Assembly: GCA_951394405.1 (NCBI GenBank)
Contig: OX596340.1
Coordinates: forward strand, 2,046,001 to 2,110,000
Direction of reading: 5' to 3'
DNA length: 64,000 nt
Source of the DNA: Coprinellus micaceus
Taxonomy: Eukaryota > Basidiomycota > Agaricomycetes > Agaricales > Psathyrellaceae
The notes under the pieces were generated by a model. The model was not told the DNA's origin. It searched no databases and saw only the letters and a list, made by a program, of their open reading frames with translations. Both the position numbers and the translations under genes were made by a program. Below are positions 1-9,444 of this stretch, piece after piece (positions within the stretch are counted from its first letter, which is position 1; each line of letters begins with the position of its first letter).

Positions 1-66
1 GAGGCGAGGATTGTGGCTTTCGGCCAGGCCCTGGGAGATGAGTTGTCGGAGTCAGGGACATTATGA
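1..66 (+). CDS. possible 3' end of an upstream gene (partial)
   Basis: Frame 1 is open from the window edge to a TGA at 64-66 and encodes about 21 residues ending GDELSESGTL. The composition is compatible with a protein C-terminus, but the stretch is too short to assign a family, and frame 2 is also open across it. Treat it as a hint only. Confidence 0.2.
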   Translation, partial: EARIVAFGQALGDELSESGTL

Positions 67-377
67 CATAGCACAAATTAAAACAGTCGTGAATGTTCGC
101 AGAACGCTAGTGCGATCCGGGTTATGCCGGCGAGCACCACTGCAGCTGATCGAGTGATGTGGGCGCTTAGCGCCTCAATACAAGGGAAATATGTTGCCAG
201 AAAGTTCGATGTACGGGGAGGTTGGGCATTATATATTAAGTATGGGTCGTGGTATATGTACGTATGAATAGCGTGTGGTTGTAATTAACTATCTACTGTG
301 TCCATTTAGAGGTGTAGAAAAAACGTGAAAGTCATCAAAGTCATTAATCGTCCACTACGTTCATCGCCTCTCAATAT
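67..377. other. intergenic, no gene seen
   Basis: AT-richer sequence between the possible upstream gene end and the stop codon of the AA14 gene. It should contain the AA14 3' UTR. No repeat or RNA gene was recognised. Confidence 0.5.
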
Positions 378-1662
378 CTACCACATATTCCACAGGCGGT
401 GGCTCTCGTTGGGGTCGAGAGTCCTGCTTCTGCGGGACATGCCGAGCAATGCCCCCCCTATCCAAGTCCTACTCAGGAACCCTGCGTCATTGCGGGAATC
501 CGGCAGCTCGCGACGTTGAACGACACCACCAGGGAACTTGCGAGGCCGGCAAGTTTTCGAGGTTTGGATGGTTGGGAGAGGAGCAGGGGTACCCGTCGAA
601 GTGCTTGTCGAAGTGGAGCCAGTGGGAGAGGAAACCTGTCTCAAAACAGGGACCGGAGCATTCGGGGCGGGTTCAGGGAGAGAATCGTATGAATCTGCGA
701 AGATGTCGTCCTGAGGACCGTCGAGGAAGTTATAGAGATCGTTATAGACTGGAGGTGAGTGGTCGCCTTCGAAGACCTGGATGATACATTAGGGACCAAA
801 CATGGACAACGATAGAAGGAGCACTCACATTGTTCCTCTCCAGCTGCTTCCAGTAGAAAGGCTGCTTGGCGCCGTAGGTGCAATTGCCGGGGACATCCTG
901 GAACTTTTGGTTTTCAACGTCTGCACCGCAGCGCCTAGAGACTTGAGGCTTTGCAAGGGGAACGCTGGACGTGGCGCCGGTGACATTGCACCTGAACCCA
1001 TTCATGTAGTTTTCTTCTCCACCAGCCTTCGGCGAGTGAATCCAGAAGAAGGCGCATATGCAACCGCCTGGAGGGCAGGCAGGCATTCGCTCGGGAACAG
1101 AAAAATCCGTGAAGCGGGTCCAAACGCAGGTTTGGTTGACACTGAAGATGGCAAAGTCTTCGGGGGTGACTTGGTTTACGTCGTCCTTGTATGCAATAGC
1201 TAGGGCGCAACCTTCGAGATCATCGATGCCGTTGGTGTGGTATGCCACAGAAGGGGAGTTCGGGCAGACTTCGTTGGGGTTTCCGGGTACACGGATATCG
1301 CCCCCTTCACTGGAGGCAAAGTATGAGGTGGCGCCTTTATTGCAGGCGATCTCGGCGGTGGCAGGCTTGCCCACTGGCAACTCGAAAAGGTCTCCCTCGT
1401 TAGGAGGGTGATCCAGGTGGTTATGGAACCACCACTTCTGGAAAGTGAAGTCTCTCAGAGGTGCAACGGGGCGGTTGTCGTAATCAAAATCCTTTTCAGT
1501 GACGTTGAATCCCCACATGCTTGGATGGAAGAAGGCTGAAACAGAGGTCAGGCTACCTTTGCAAGCCTACAAAGTAAACCATTACTCACCAGAGTGTCCA
1601 GACACGCTTCCCGCTCCAGCAAGAGCCGATAACAAACCGAAGAGAATAGCTGAGGAGTGCAT
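378..1662 (-). CDS. AA14 family lytic polysaccharide monooxygenase, secreted
   Basis: Three exons: 1590-1662, 830-adjacent exon 829-1535, and 378-776; introns are 54 and 52 bp, GT-AG. The product is 392 aa. A 22-residue signal peptide (MHSSAILFGLLSALAG...) ends just before a histidine, giving mature N-terminus HSAFFHPSMWGFNVT. An exposed N-terminal His is the hallmark of the LPMO copper brace. In mature numbering His1, His102 (AYHTNG) and Tyr179 (ENYMNGF) sit where the published AA14 enzymes have His1, His99 and Tyr176, allowing for a 3-residue offset. Cys-rich core motifs (PACPPGGCICAFFW, NCTYGAKQPFYW) also match the family. AA14 enzymes are reported to act oxidatively on xylan associated with cellulose. 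The C-terminal 100 residues are Ser/Thr-rich, then basic (RRSR). It is head to head with the 2OG oxygenase gene. Family call is strong; substrate is inferred. Confidence 0.93.
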
Positions 1663-2064
1663 TGTAGTTGACTAGTATTCCTGGCTAGCAGGTCCAGGTG
1701 CGTTGAGAGGAAAGAAACAGCCAACCGGTGGCAGGAGACAAGAGAAAGGAATATCAGGGGTACCCTGCGGGTTGCGGCCCTCATTCCTGTGTACCATCCT
1801 CTCATATACCACCCAAGACAATAGACGTCGAACAAAAAGAGGATGGTCGGGGACAGTGCGGTCGCCAGGCGCGGCGTGACTGTGACGCGGGCCCAGTTGG
1901 TTGTAACACGTGTCACGCGCATTGTCCAAACAAGCGCCCGTCTGACTCCTCAACGCCAACCACAGCCAAAGCGCTTCACCATTCCGCCCCTCCCCCCTCG
2001 TGATCGCTTTATCCTACCCCGGGCCCTTATCTTCGCGAATATTGGAAACGTATCGAGGAGAACA
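1663..2064. promoter_or_regulatory. divergent promoter region between AA14 and 2OG-oxygenase genes
   Basis: 402 bp separate the two start codons, so the genes share an upstream region. A TATA-like GGTATATGAG lies on the minus strand near 1801-1810, about 140 bp from the AA14 ATG. The half near 1870-2030 is GC-rich, with repeated GCG and ACGCG motifs. No experimentally defined operator can be named from sequence. Confidence 0.45.
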
Positions 2065-3576
2065 ATGACTATTATCGACGAGGCGACCGCTATCAATGCT
2101 TTCCATGACGTTCCTGTAATGTGGGCACTTTCCAGGCTCGTCAAGCCCTTACTGACGCCGGCCCAGTAACTTGACCGACATCTACTCAGAGGACCCATTA
2201 CTCCGAAAGGAACTCGTCTCTCAAGTTCGAGATGCGTGCATTCGCGTTGGATTCTTCTACGGTAGGTTCTCGTTGGCACTGGTTCCCCTCCGCGGCCTCA
2301 CCTGGGCGATCGCCAGTATCCAACCACGGGATTGAACAGAGTGCCATAAAAAAAGCACTTGAGGCTGCCCAGTGGTTTTTCAGCCTCCCAGAAGAAACCA
2401 AGATGGAGGTGGGGCCCCCTCCCGAATCCCAGATAACACCCCCTATCTCATTGCTCATGATCAACGATACAGATTGAGAACAAGAAGCAGGCGAACTTTA
2501 AGGGGTACTCGCCTCTTCTCAGCGGCAATAACGATCCGAATGGCGCAGGAGATCTGCAAGAAGGCTTTGAATTTGGGTGGGAGCCACTTGACCTACCGAA
2601 GGGAGCGGTCCAAGATGAGAGTACAGCTGGTGTCATGGCTGGTGCCAACGTTTGGCCAGCCCAGGGTGAAGCGACCGGATTCAGGGAAGCTGCTCTGGCA
2701 TACTAGTAAGACCAGCCACCCGGCGACGACATCCTTATCTGAAAGGCTTATTCTCCACAGCCATGCCGCGACAAAGTTGGGAAAGGCCCTGTTCCCACTT
2801 TTCGCAGAAGCTTTGGACCAATCACCCGACTTCTTCGAACAGAAGGTATACGGCGTCGAGCCTCTTCCAAATATTCCACTTCTGTCACGCTGATGCATAA
2901 TAGACCCGGCACTCAGCAGCTTTGATGAAGCTCCTCCACTACCCACCACAAGCAGGGCTGGTCGACGACAGAGTTATCGGTATCGGCGCCCACACAGAGT
3001 AGGCCCCCCTCCTCTTCTCTCTAAACTGTTCTACCTACAATGCGTTTAGTTGGGAATGCTTCACCATTCTTTGGCAGGAGCCTGGCATCCAGGCGCTCCA
3101 AGTCCTCAACTCCGAGAAGCGCTGGATAAACGCACCTCCTATTGACGGTTCCCTCGTCATTAAGTAAAGCGCCTTGCCCGCCCGAAGCAAATCCGACGCT
3201 GATGTTCAATACCCTCGTTCTAGCCTAGGAGACGAGTTCGCGCGCATGACTAGTATGCTGCAAGTTCTGCTTGGGATCCCTTTGCACGCTCTAACCTATC
3301 CTTGATCTCAGATGGTATCTTCAAGTCAACCGTACATCGGGCTATCAATAGAAATGGGGTGGAGCGATACTCAATCCCTCTCTTCTTCGGCATCGACTAC
3401 AACACCAGGCTTGAGGTCAGTCCATAAATGTGTTGAAATACTGCTGCGGCATTTCACGCTTACCCCACTAGCCCATGCCGAACTGTGTCTCGCCGGAACG
3501 ACCGTTCGAATACGAGGTGATAACAGCAGGGGAGTACATCAAGGCCCGCCTGGCGGCGACGTATAGTCACAAGTGA
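2065..3576 (+). CDS. 2-oxoglutarate/Fe(II)-dependent oxygenase, isopenicillin-N-synthase-like
   Basis: Ten exons: 2065-2120, 2167-2261, 2317-2408, 2473-2705, 2761-2845, 2904-2998, 3050-3163, 3224-3252, 3312-3415, 3472-3576; all introns are 46-64 bp and the phases give an unbroken 335-aa protein. The N-terminal DIOX_N part reads DVPVINLTDIYS, then QVRDACIRVGFFYVSNHGI. The catalytic half has the iron ligands HTD (in GIGAHTDWECFTILW) and His of KSTVHRAIN, and the 2OG-binding R-x-S in ERYSIPLFFG. A naive reading through the first 46-bp intron looks like a frameshift; the donor GTGGGC at 2121 with branch ACTGAC restores the conserved frame. Cytosolic. Substrate unknown: the family includes secondary-metabolite oxygenases and catabolic enzymes. 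It is convergent with the methyltransferase gene, with about 100 bp between stops. Confidence 0.9.
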
Positions 3577-3682
3577 AAGGCCCGACGAAGGGGAGACGGA
3601 ACAGCGCAAAGTTTATATACACGTAAAGTATCGGCAGAGTGAAGAGACGCAAACTACAATATATCGGTGGGCTACGGGATGT

Positions 3683-5716
3683 TTACCGGACGGCATACAT
3701 CTGGACCACGGTCTCTCCAGGTTGCCCATCCTCGCCGTGGACAGAATAGTGGAGCTCGACGTCGAGCTCACGGCTGTTGTCGTCCCGCTTCTTGCAGTGG
3801 AATGCACCGGTCACCGTCGTGCCTACAATGTCAAGTCAATTACACTATTCGGCCATCGAGGACGCAACTTTCACACGTACCCTCAGACACGTAGAAAGGA
3901 TGCTTGAGCATAAACAACGTCTGCTTCCAGTGAGTGGGCGAGCTCTGGGGGCCAGTGCTGAAGCTCGTGATCCTCTCTTTCTTTCCAGATTGACTCTGCC
4001 TGCGCTGGGGTGCAGACTTGTTGCCCACCGGCCACAGTTCCGCAAGAACGGCCTCACCCTCCTTGATGTTTCGGACCTCAGTTTCTGGGGGCACAGGGTT
4101 CCCAGAAACAGTAAAGAAGGTGTCGAAGTACAAGATGAATGAGTTAATTTTGGTGCGGCGCTCACTGGTGGAGACGAGGGTGAAAGGTGTGGAGAAGTCG
4201 AGCTGGCGCACGGCGATGTCTTTCAAAATGAGATCTTTGACAGTGGCAGACTTGCTGAGGATCGCCCCAGGGCCCACGACGTCAATAATTGCCTCGTCGT
4301 ACAGGCCCTCCGACATGGTCGACATATCGAATCCTGTCAAATATCCATTCAGCACCGGGCGCTATGCTTGTTAAGGGGTGGTTACACACCGTAGACATCG
4401 TCCCAGAATTCGATGCGTTCCTTTGCGATCTCGCTAGCGTCGCAAAGCCCAAGAAGCATCTTCGTCTGACTGGGCGCCATGACTCCTCCAGGCTTGAGGA
4501 AGCGATCCCGGGCGACTAACACCGAGTCCAGCATGGACTCGTACAGAAGAGCATAGCCCATCCACTCGGAGATGATGATGTCGACTTGGGTAATACCATC
4601 CGGGAGGGTGATATCCTCGACTTTTCCACGAACCACAGTGATAACGTCTTCGAAGTTGTTAGCTTTGACAATCTTCCTCGCCCTGTCGCCGATGTCGCTG
4701 GCATCGACTGCGATAACCCTCTTCGCTCCGGACCTAGCCGCGAATAGGGAAAGAATACCGGTTCCGCAGCCAACGTCGAGAACTACTGCATCTCGGAAAA
4801 GAGAGGGGTTCGTCAGGATGAACTGCGCATAAGACGCCGTGCGGACTTTATCGTTAATCATAACTGCGTGGATGTCTGGAACAAACGCGGTCATGAACAA
4901 ATGGGTAACGCAAGAAATAGCTCAACCGTACCATTCTCAGCGTAGCTGTCGAAGTAATGGGTGTCGTCATCGCGAGGTTTGGGCTTGATTTCTTCTGAAG
5001 GTCCCTCAACATCAAGGCGTTGATAGAGGAGCCTTTGGTACTCGGCGACCTTCTGTTGGGCCAAAGCCAACTGTTTCTCTAGGAGTCGCGTCTTCTTGAT
5101 AGGGTCCGATGCCAGGGCTTCCTCGTCTTCAGAGTCAGACCAGTCGTCCATGGACACCTCTGTGAACGAATTAGACACCAGTGCTGCGACGAATTCTGGC
5201 AGCGGCTCACGAATAAGGGGGTCGTTCTCAATTACGGGAACGAGATATTCATCCGACGAAAACCAGGGCTCGGATCCTTGCAGAGCGAGAGCTTGAGCCG
5301 GTGTTAACGTCTTTCTGAGGTAAGGTAGATGAATATCAGAGATAACAAGCACTTACCTTTTTGCGAATACAGTTAATGAGTCGAACGCGTCCATGGAAAT
5401 CCAAACCTGTCAAACGATCCACATGGTCAGTCGCAGCCTAGTGCAACCCGTGAACAAAAAGCTAACCAAGATTGGAAGCAACCTCGTTAACGTTGAACCC
5501 ATGAGTCGAGTCATCGTACGAAACCGCAGCCTCCACGGAAGGCAGAACTCTATCTTCGAATAGGGAGCGACATTCCTGCCGTTCGTTGGAATCGGAGACC
5601 CAGTCGTCCCAATTCTGGTCGTCATCGCCGTCGGATTCAGAGCTGGAAGAGCCAGACTCTCTATCCTCTTCTGGGTCTGGAATTGTGCGGGGTGGGGGGA
5701 GCTTTACGGTGTTCAT
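3683..5716 (-). CDS. RMT3: protein arginine N-methyltransferase 3 (PRMT3/Rmt3 type)
   Basis: Six exons: 5467-5716, 5357-5406, 4932-5310, 4390-4875, 3881-4333, 3683-3822; 585 aa. An in-frame ATG at 5755 would add 13 residues. Order: acidic N-terminus; degenerate zinc-finger region (ECRSLFED...DDSTHGFN) followed by the PRMT3-typical LDFHGRVRLINCIRK; acidic linker and coiled coil; SAM methyltransferase with motif I VLDVGCGTGILS, double-E loop SEWMGYALLYES, and the THW loop (PTHWKQTLF) in the C-terminal beta barrel. PRMT3 methylates ribosomal protein uS5 (Rps2) in the cytosol. Intron 2 must end at AAAG at 5311-5314, four bases after a normal CAG, to keep frame. The classic C2H2 ligands are mostly missing. 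Assignment is firm from the fused finger region plus the PRMT core. Confidence 0.93.
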
Positions 5717-6344
5717 TTTGCGGTGGGTTTGACCGTCGGTTTCAAGAAAGGACAAGAGGTCGAGGAGTTTTGATGGATAAGATTATCTCAACGGCACGTG
5801 ACTGGGCGCCAATTTCAAGACAGCGTCCGAGGAGTCGTCGGCTGCGCATTTTGGTGTACCAACAGGCACCCACAACCGGGATTTGGGGAATAGCGTCTCT
5901 TTAATTTTGCGCAGCAGGTGAATGAGGGCTAGAATTCGGTATTGCGATCCGTAGAAACTGCGTAAATGCCATTATCGCTCTCGGAGTGAGTTATTTGGGA
6001 CAGAAACTGGAGCCTCAGTGAAAAGCGCACATGCTTCTGCTTTCCATCTGTGGAAGAGGTACGGCAGTCCCATTCCATGTCTCGCTCGTTCAGAGGCTGC
6101 GCAGAGTCACACCGTATCATCCAGACCTGTTTTGCTTCTAATAATGGCCATCCACCACGGTAGAGTCGTTCGGTTGAATCTGACTCCGAGTCATATTCGG
6201 AACCCTGGTTCAAAGGAAACCATGTGGATGGAACTCGAATGAGGTATAAGCGGTTAGGGGTCCTTTTAATGAGGGTATTGAACGGAGACCCGTATATAAG
6301 CCACAGAGGTGTGCAGCCAGAGAAAGCCAACCCTCTGGCCCAAC
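5717..6344. promoter_or_regulatory. divergent upstream region, PRMT3 / small protein
   Basis: 628 bp between divergent starts. A clear TATATAAG box lies at 6293-6300, 45-52 bp before the small-protein ATG, so this side has a TATA-type core promoter. Reading frames inside the region look like chance frames. Nothing else recognised. Confidence 0.5.
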
Positions 6345-6861
6345 ATGAGCAACAGACAGAAACCCCAACGCGCGGAACCGGACCAGGCTTCGAACGCATC
6401 AGTACTCTCCTTCGCCTCAGAGTCGACGCTAACCGCATCTTCTACCACGCCGCTCAACAAGAGTTCGCGCAAGCCAAAGGACTTTGAGGCCGCGCTCGGT
6501 GTGCTCCAATCACGCTATGGCATGGGCGGCGACATTCCTTCTCCCAAGAAGGAGCCGTCCACGAAACTTCCTGAACGCAACCAATCAGCCGAGGGAGGCT
6601 CCTCCAATGCAGGATTGCCTTCCTCGTCGTTGAAGCAGTCACTGTCGCGATCTTCCGAGGGGTCTTCAAATTCTGGTGAAGGCAAAAAGAAATTCTCTTT
6701 GCTCCGCCTCTTCCAAGGTGCGTACTGCCTCGATATGTTGTCAGTGTCCGAGTGGCTCAATATCACGCCTTTTAGAAAAGAAAAAGAAGGAGATTGAGGG
6801 TATGGAAGAGGGGGGATCCCGGGCCACGGCCGAGAAACAGGGCAAGGCTAATGAGAATTGA
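6345..6861 (+). CDS. small Ser/Lys-rich hypothetical protein
   Basis: Two exons (6345-6717, 6776-6861; 58-bp intron with acceptor TTTTAG) give 152 aa starting MSNRQKPQRAEPD. The protein is low complexity: Ser/Thr-rich, with a short ordered-looking motif DFEAALGVLQSRYGMGGDIPSPKK, and a Lys/Glu-rich C-terminus (QEKKKKEIEGMEE) that could form a charged helix. There is no signal peptide or membrane segment. The motif resembles small agaricomycete proteins with an 'AxGxLQSxYGxGG' core that I have seen only as uncharacterised; that resemblance is from memory, not a search. A TATA box lies about 50 bp upstream, suggesting strong or inducible expression. Function unknown. Confidence 0.75.
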
Positions 6862-7734
6862 ATGCCGGTCAGGGAGCTTCAATACGGCGAATATATCACA
6901 CCACATGCCACTGCCACTTTGTTTCAATGTTTTTCTCTTGTCTGGACCCCCTAGCCCTCCGTGAGCGTAGCTAGATCCGATGTTACATGGAGATCGTTGC
7001 GTACTCACCCAATGACGAGCGCCAATATTAATGGACATCGAGGTGCGACTCAAAGGTAGGCAATAGGTCTTACGTATCACCTGTAAGATTTCTGGGTTCG
7101 TTCCCGGGTTTGGGGTGTGCCCAGGGGCAATACTTGATCAATTTCCATCCTAAGGCCAGAGTCGACATTTTCTGTCCACGGTTCGCCCTCAACCCCGAAC
7201 TCGGCCTTCTATCAAAGGGTACAGGGTTTGGTGGTCAAGTGGTCAAGGGTGGGGCCGTAAGCGCCCACCGTGGAAAGTGATTGGGTTCATCAACTGAGCG
7301 CCTTGCGAGCACCACGGATTGCATCGGGTTGGCCTCCAGTGATTATTCAGACTGTACGTCCTTTCCGCGCCCTTTCGAGTGAATGGTGGGATCCGCAGCT
7401 CCTATATCCTGCGCAAGTGCCGCTGGGAATCTAGCATAGGAAGTCCTACAGCGCCGATTTCCAATGGAGCGTTCATCCGCAGCAATGACATGATGTTTGT
7501 CGGTTGTGGGGAGTCGTTCGCTCTTTAGCAAAAGGTGCTGCGCTAATTTTCCAGGAATTTCGTACCGCTGCGCATTTATGAGTCGAGTGGTCTCTGAATG
7601 GATATGGTCGCACCTTGGTATTGGTATAAATAGGGGTGGAAAGGGCAATAGAAGGGAATAGAACGGAGTTCAATCAGCTCCCATACCCTCAGCCCAACTT
7701 TCGTACCCTCAACCACCTCATCAAATCTATAAAC
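6862..7734. other. intergenic with TATA box
   Basis: 873 bp between two small co-oriented genes. A TATAAATA box at 7625-7632 lies about 100 bp before the next ATG. I see no tRNA: the T-arm-like stretch near 7090-7110 lacks the invariant A58. No other feature is supported. Confidence 0.5.
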
Positions 7735-8061
7735 ATGAACCCTGCCTCTCAATCGTCGACTACTCTCTCCACCAGCGACACCCAGTCTATCTACTCCATG
7801 TCATCTACATCGTCGCTGCTACCGTCTGCGTCGAAGAGCCAGTACGGTGCTTGTGGTAGGGTTCATCGACCGGGATTGTAGAATCGACCACTCACACTCG
7901 TCGCAGGCGATGACAAAAGCAAGAAGTCCGATGGTTCTGGCAATTCGGACAGCAAGAAACAATCAACGTCGCAGCCGTGGTCAGACTCCGACTTCGCGAA
8001 GAAATCTCGTTCCAATGGATGGGGAACGACCTCCGCAGCGCGACCTTCAATGGGATTCTAA
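7735..8061 (+). CDS. small Ser-rich hypothetical protein
   Basis: Two exons (7735-7855, 7907-8061; 51-bp intron) give a 91-aa protein beginning MNPASQSSTTLSTSDTQS. It is about one-third Ser/Thr, with a Lys/Asp/Ser middle (DDKSKKSDGSGNSDSKK) and a C-terminus SDSDFAKKSRSNGWGTTSAA ending in GF. No signal peptide, membrane segment or catalytic motif. Splicing keeps the composition consistent across the junction, which supports the model. Like its upstream neighbour it is short, Ser-rich, two-exon and TATA-driven, so the two may be distant relatives or co-regulated; this is inference. Function unknown. Confidence 0.7.
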
Positions 8062-8194
8062 TGTCAATAGGTATGTCATTCCCGACAAGTCAGATGGAGC
8101 AAAGCTAACACTGTCGACGTACAGTTAACACATTACCACTATTGAGCGCATCATCGACAAAACATTGACTGTAGCTGTTTGAACGCACCTGTGA

Positions 8195-9188
8195 TTACAT
8201 GAAATCTTCTTCGAGTTCCTTTCCGAACTTGCGAGGAACCTCTGGGTCCTCCTCGACGTTGAACAACGAGTCGTAGGAGCGAGCCTGTTTGTCTTCTTCT
8301 CGCTGTTTCGCGACCTCGGCTTCAGCTTTCCTCTGTCAAGTTTTCTCAGACGACAACGGGAAAGGGGCGACGGAACGAGGAGACGAACCCTTTCGGCTGC
8401 AGCTGCGCGTTTGACGGCACCTTCCTTCTTGAGTCGTTCGACTCGTTCTTCTTCGTGGTCGACTTCTTTCTCAACTTTAGTTTTGTTCAGTCGATTAACG
8501 ATGGGGTTCTGCCGTGTCGGTACGTGAACTGTGTGCACCCTTAGATATCTGAAGGTCGAGGGCTGGGACAGTGCCCCTTACCTCGTTTGACCTGGAACAA
8601 ATGTAAGCTGAGATGGAGGTAAATTCGGCGACGAAGATACCTTTTTGTCGTTGTGGAATGATACTTGGCCAACAGCCATGTCGCCAGTTTTCTGATTGTC
8701 AAGATTCAACTGCAGTTCGTCAGGATCGAGAGGGATTGAGGCCCACCTTCAAGTTATCACCAGGCGTGTAGATGACGGTTAGATTATCCTTCTTATTGCC
8801 TAATTCCGTCAGAGGCTCCCTTACTTTATAGCTTGCTAGATGAAGCCGAACCTTCGATAGAATTTGCTTTCACCAACTGGGCGCAATCGATGAGCAGGGA
8901 TTCTGGGATCGCATCCCAGGTCATTCCCTCGGGCATCCTGAGGTAAACATGCGCAGAGGAGAGTTTATCCACGTGGAACCAGACGTCTTGCGGCCAAGCA
9001 TATCGGATGAGTTCCTCGTCTGTCCCGGCCGTGAGCAGAGTACGAGGATAATCACTTCTGGTCCTCACTTTCAACCTTGTCCCGACCCATATAGATGGTT
9101 GCCGCAGGGCTCACTACTGCATGGACAGTCAGGCCAAGCCACGTATTTAACGCAAAGTCGTACCGGCGGAAGTGAAGAAGAGAACCAT
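8195..9188 (-). CDS. CCDC25: CCDC25/Jlp2 family protein (NFACT-R domain)
   Basis: Eight exons: 9164-9188, 9069-9116, 8852-9019, 8747-8799, 8641-8691, 8582-8591, 8389-8528, 8195-8332; 210 aa against 208 in the human protein. Starts MVLFFTSA, then [20 protein letters not shown], the highly conserved [32 protein letters not shown], and [20 protein letters not shown]; the C-terminal half is a charged helix ([14 protein letters not shown]...) ending GKELEEDFM. The fold is shared with the NFACT-R domain of ribosome quality-control factors. A role in RNA- or ribosome-linked quality control is possible; in mammals CCDC25 has also been reported as a DNA sensor. The sixth exon is only 10 nt and is needed to read VKRVHVP. 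It is divergent from RBM25 with 256 bp between starts. Confidence 0.95.
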
Positions 9189-9444
9189 GTCGTATTCGGG
9201 GGAGGAACCTGGATTTGTGGTGGAGGTCAGTGGCAAAGCGCTTGTGGGCGTCCGTATCGAGGCTCGAGCATGGCAGTGTGGGAAATTCTCTTGCGGTGAT
9301 CTCTGACACAAACCATCATCTTCTCTCCAGTGTGCTTTGCCCGACGACGACCACCCTACCTCACACACAGAGTACGAGTCATTTTCACTATCATTACCAA
9401 GGGGCACAGGCTTAGCGGGCTTTTAGAGACACGAGGAGCCGAAG
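9189..9444. promoter_or_regulatory. short bidirectional promoter, CCDC25 / RBM25
   Basis: Only 256 bp separate the two start codons, so this interval must carry both core promoters and 5' UTRs. No TATA box is evident on either side, as is common for housekeeping genes. Confidence 0.5.

Noticed and set aside
2065..2170. Apparent 1-bp frameshift near the start of the 2OG oxygenase, suggesting a pseudogene
   Set aside because: A 46-bp intron (2121-2166) with donor GTGGGC, branch ACTGAC and CAG acceptor restores DVPVINLTDIYS in frame; the whole 335-aa frame is then intact.
7085..7115. tRNA-like T arm (CTGGG TTCGTTC CCGGG)
   Set aside because: The invariant A58 is absent and no matching acceptor or anticodon arm was found upstream.
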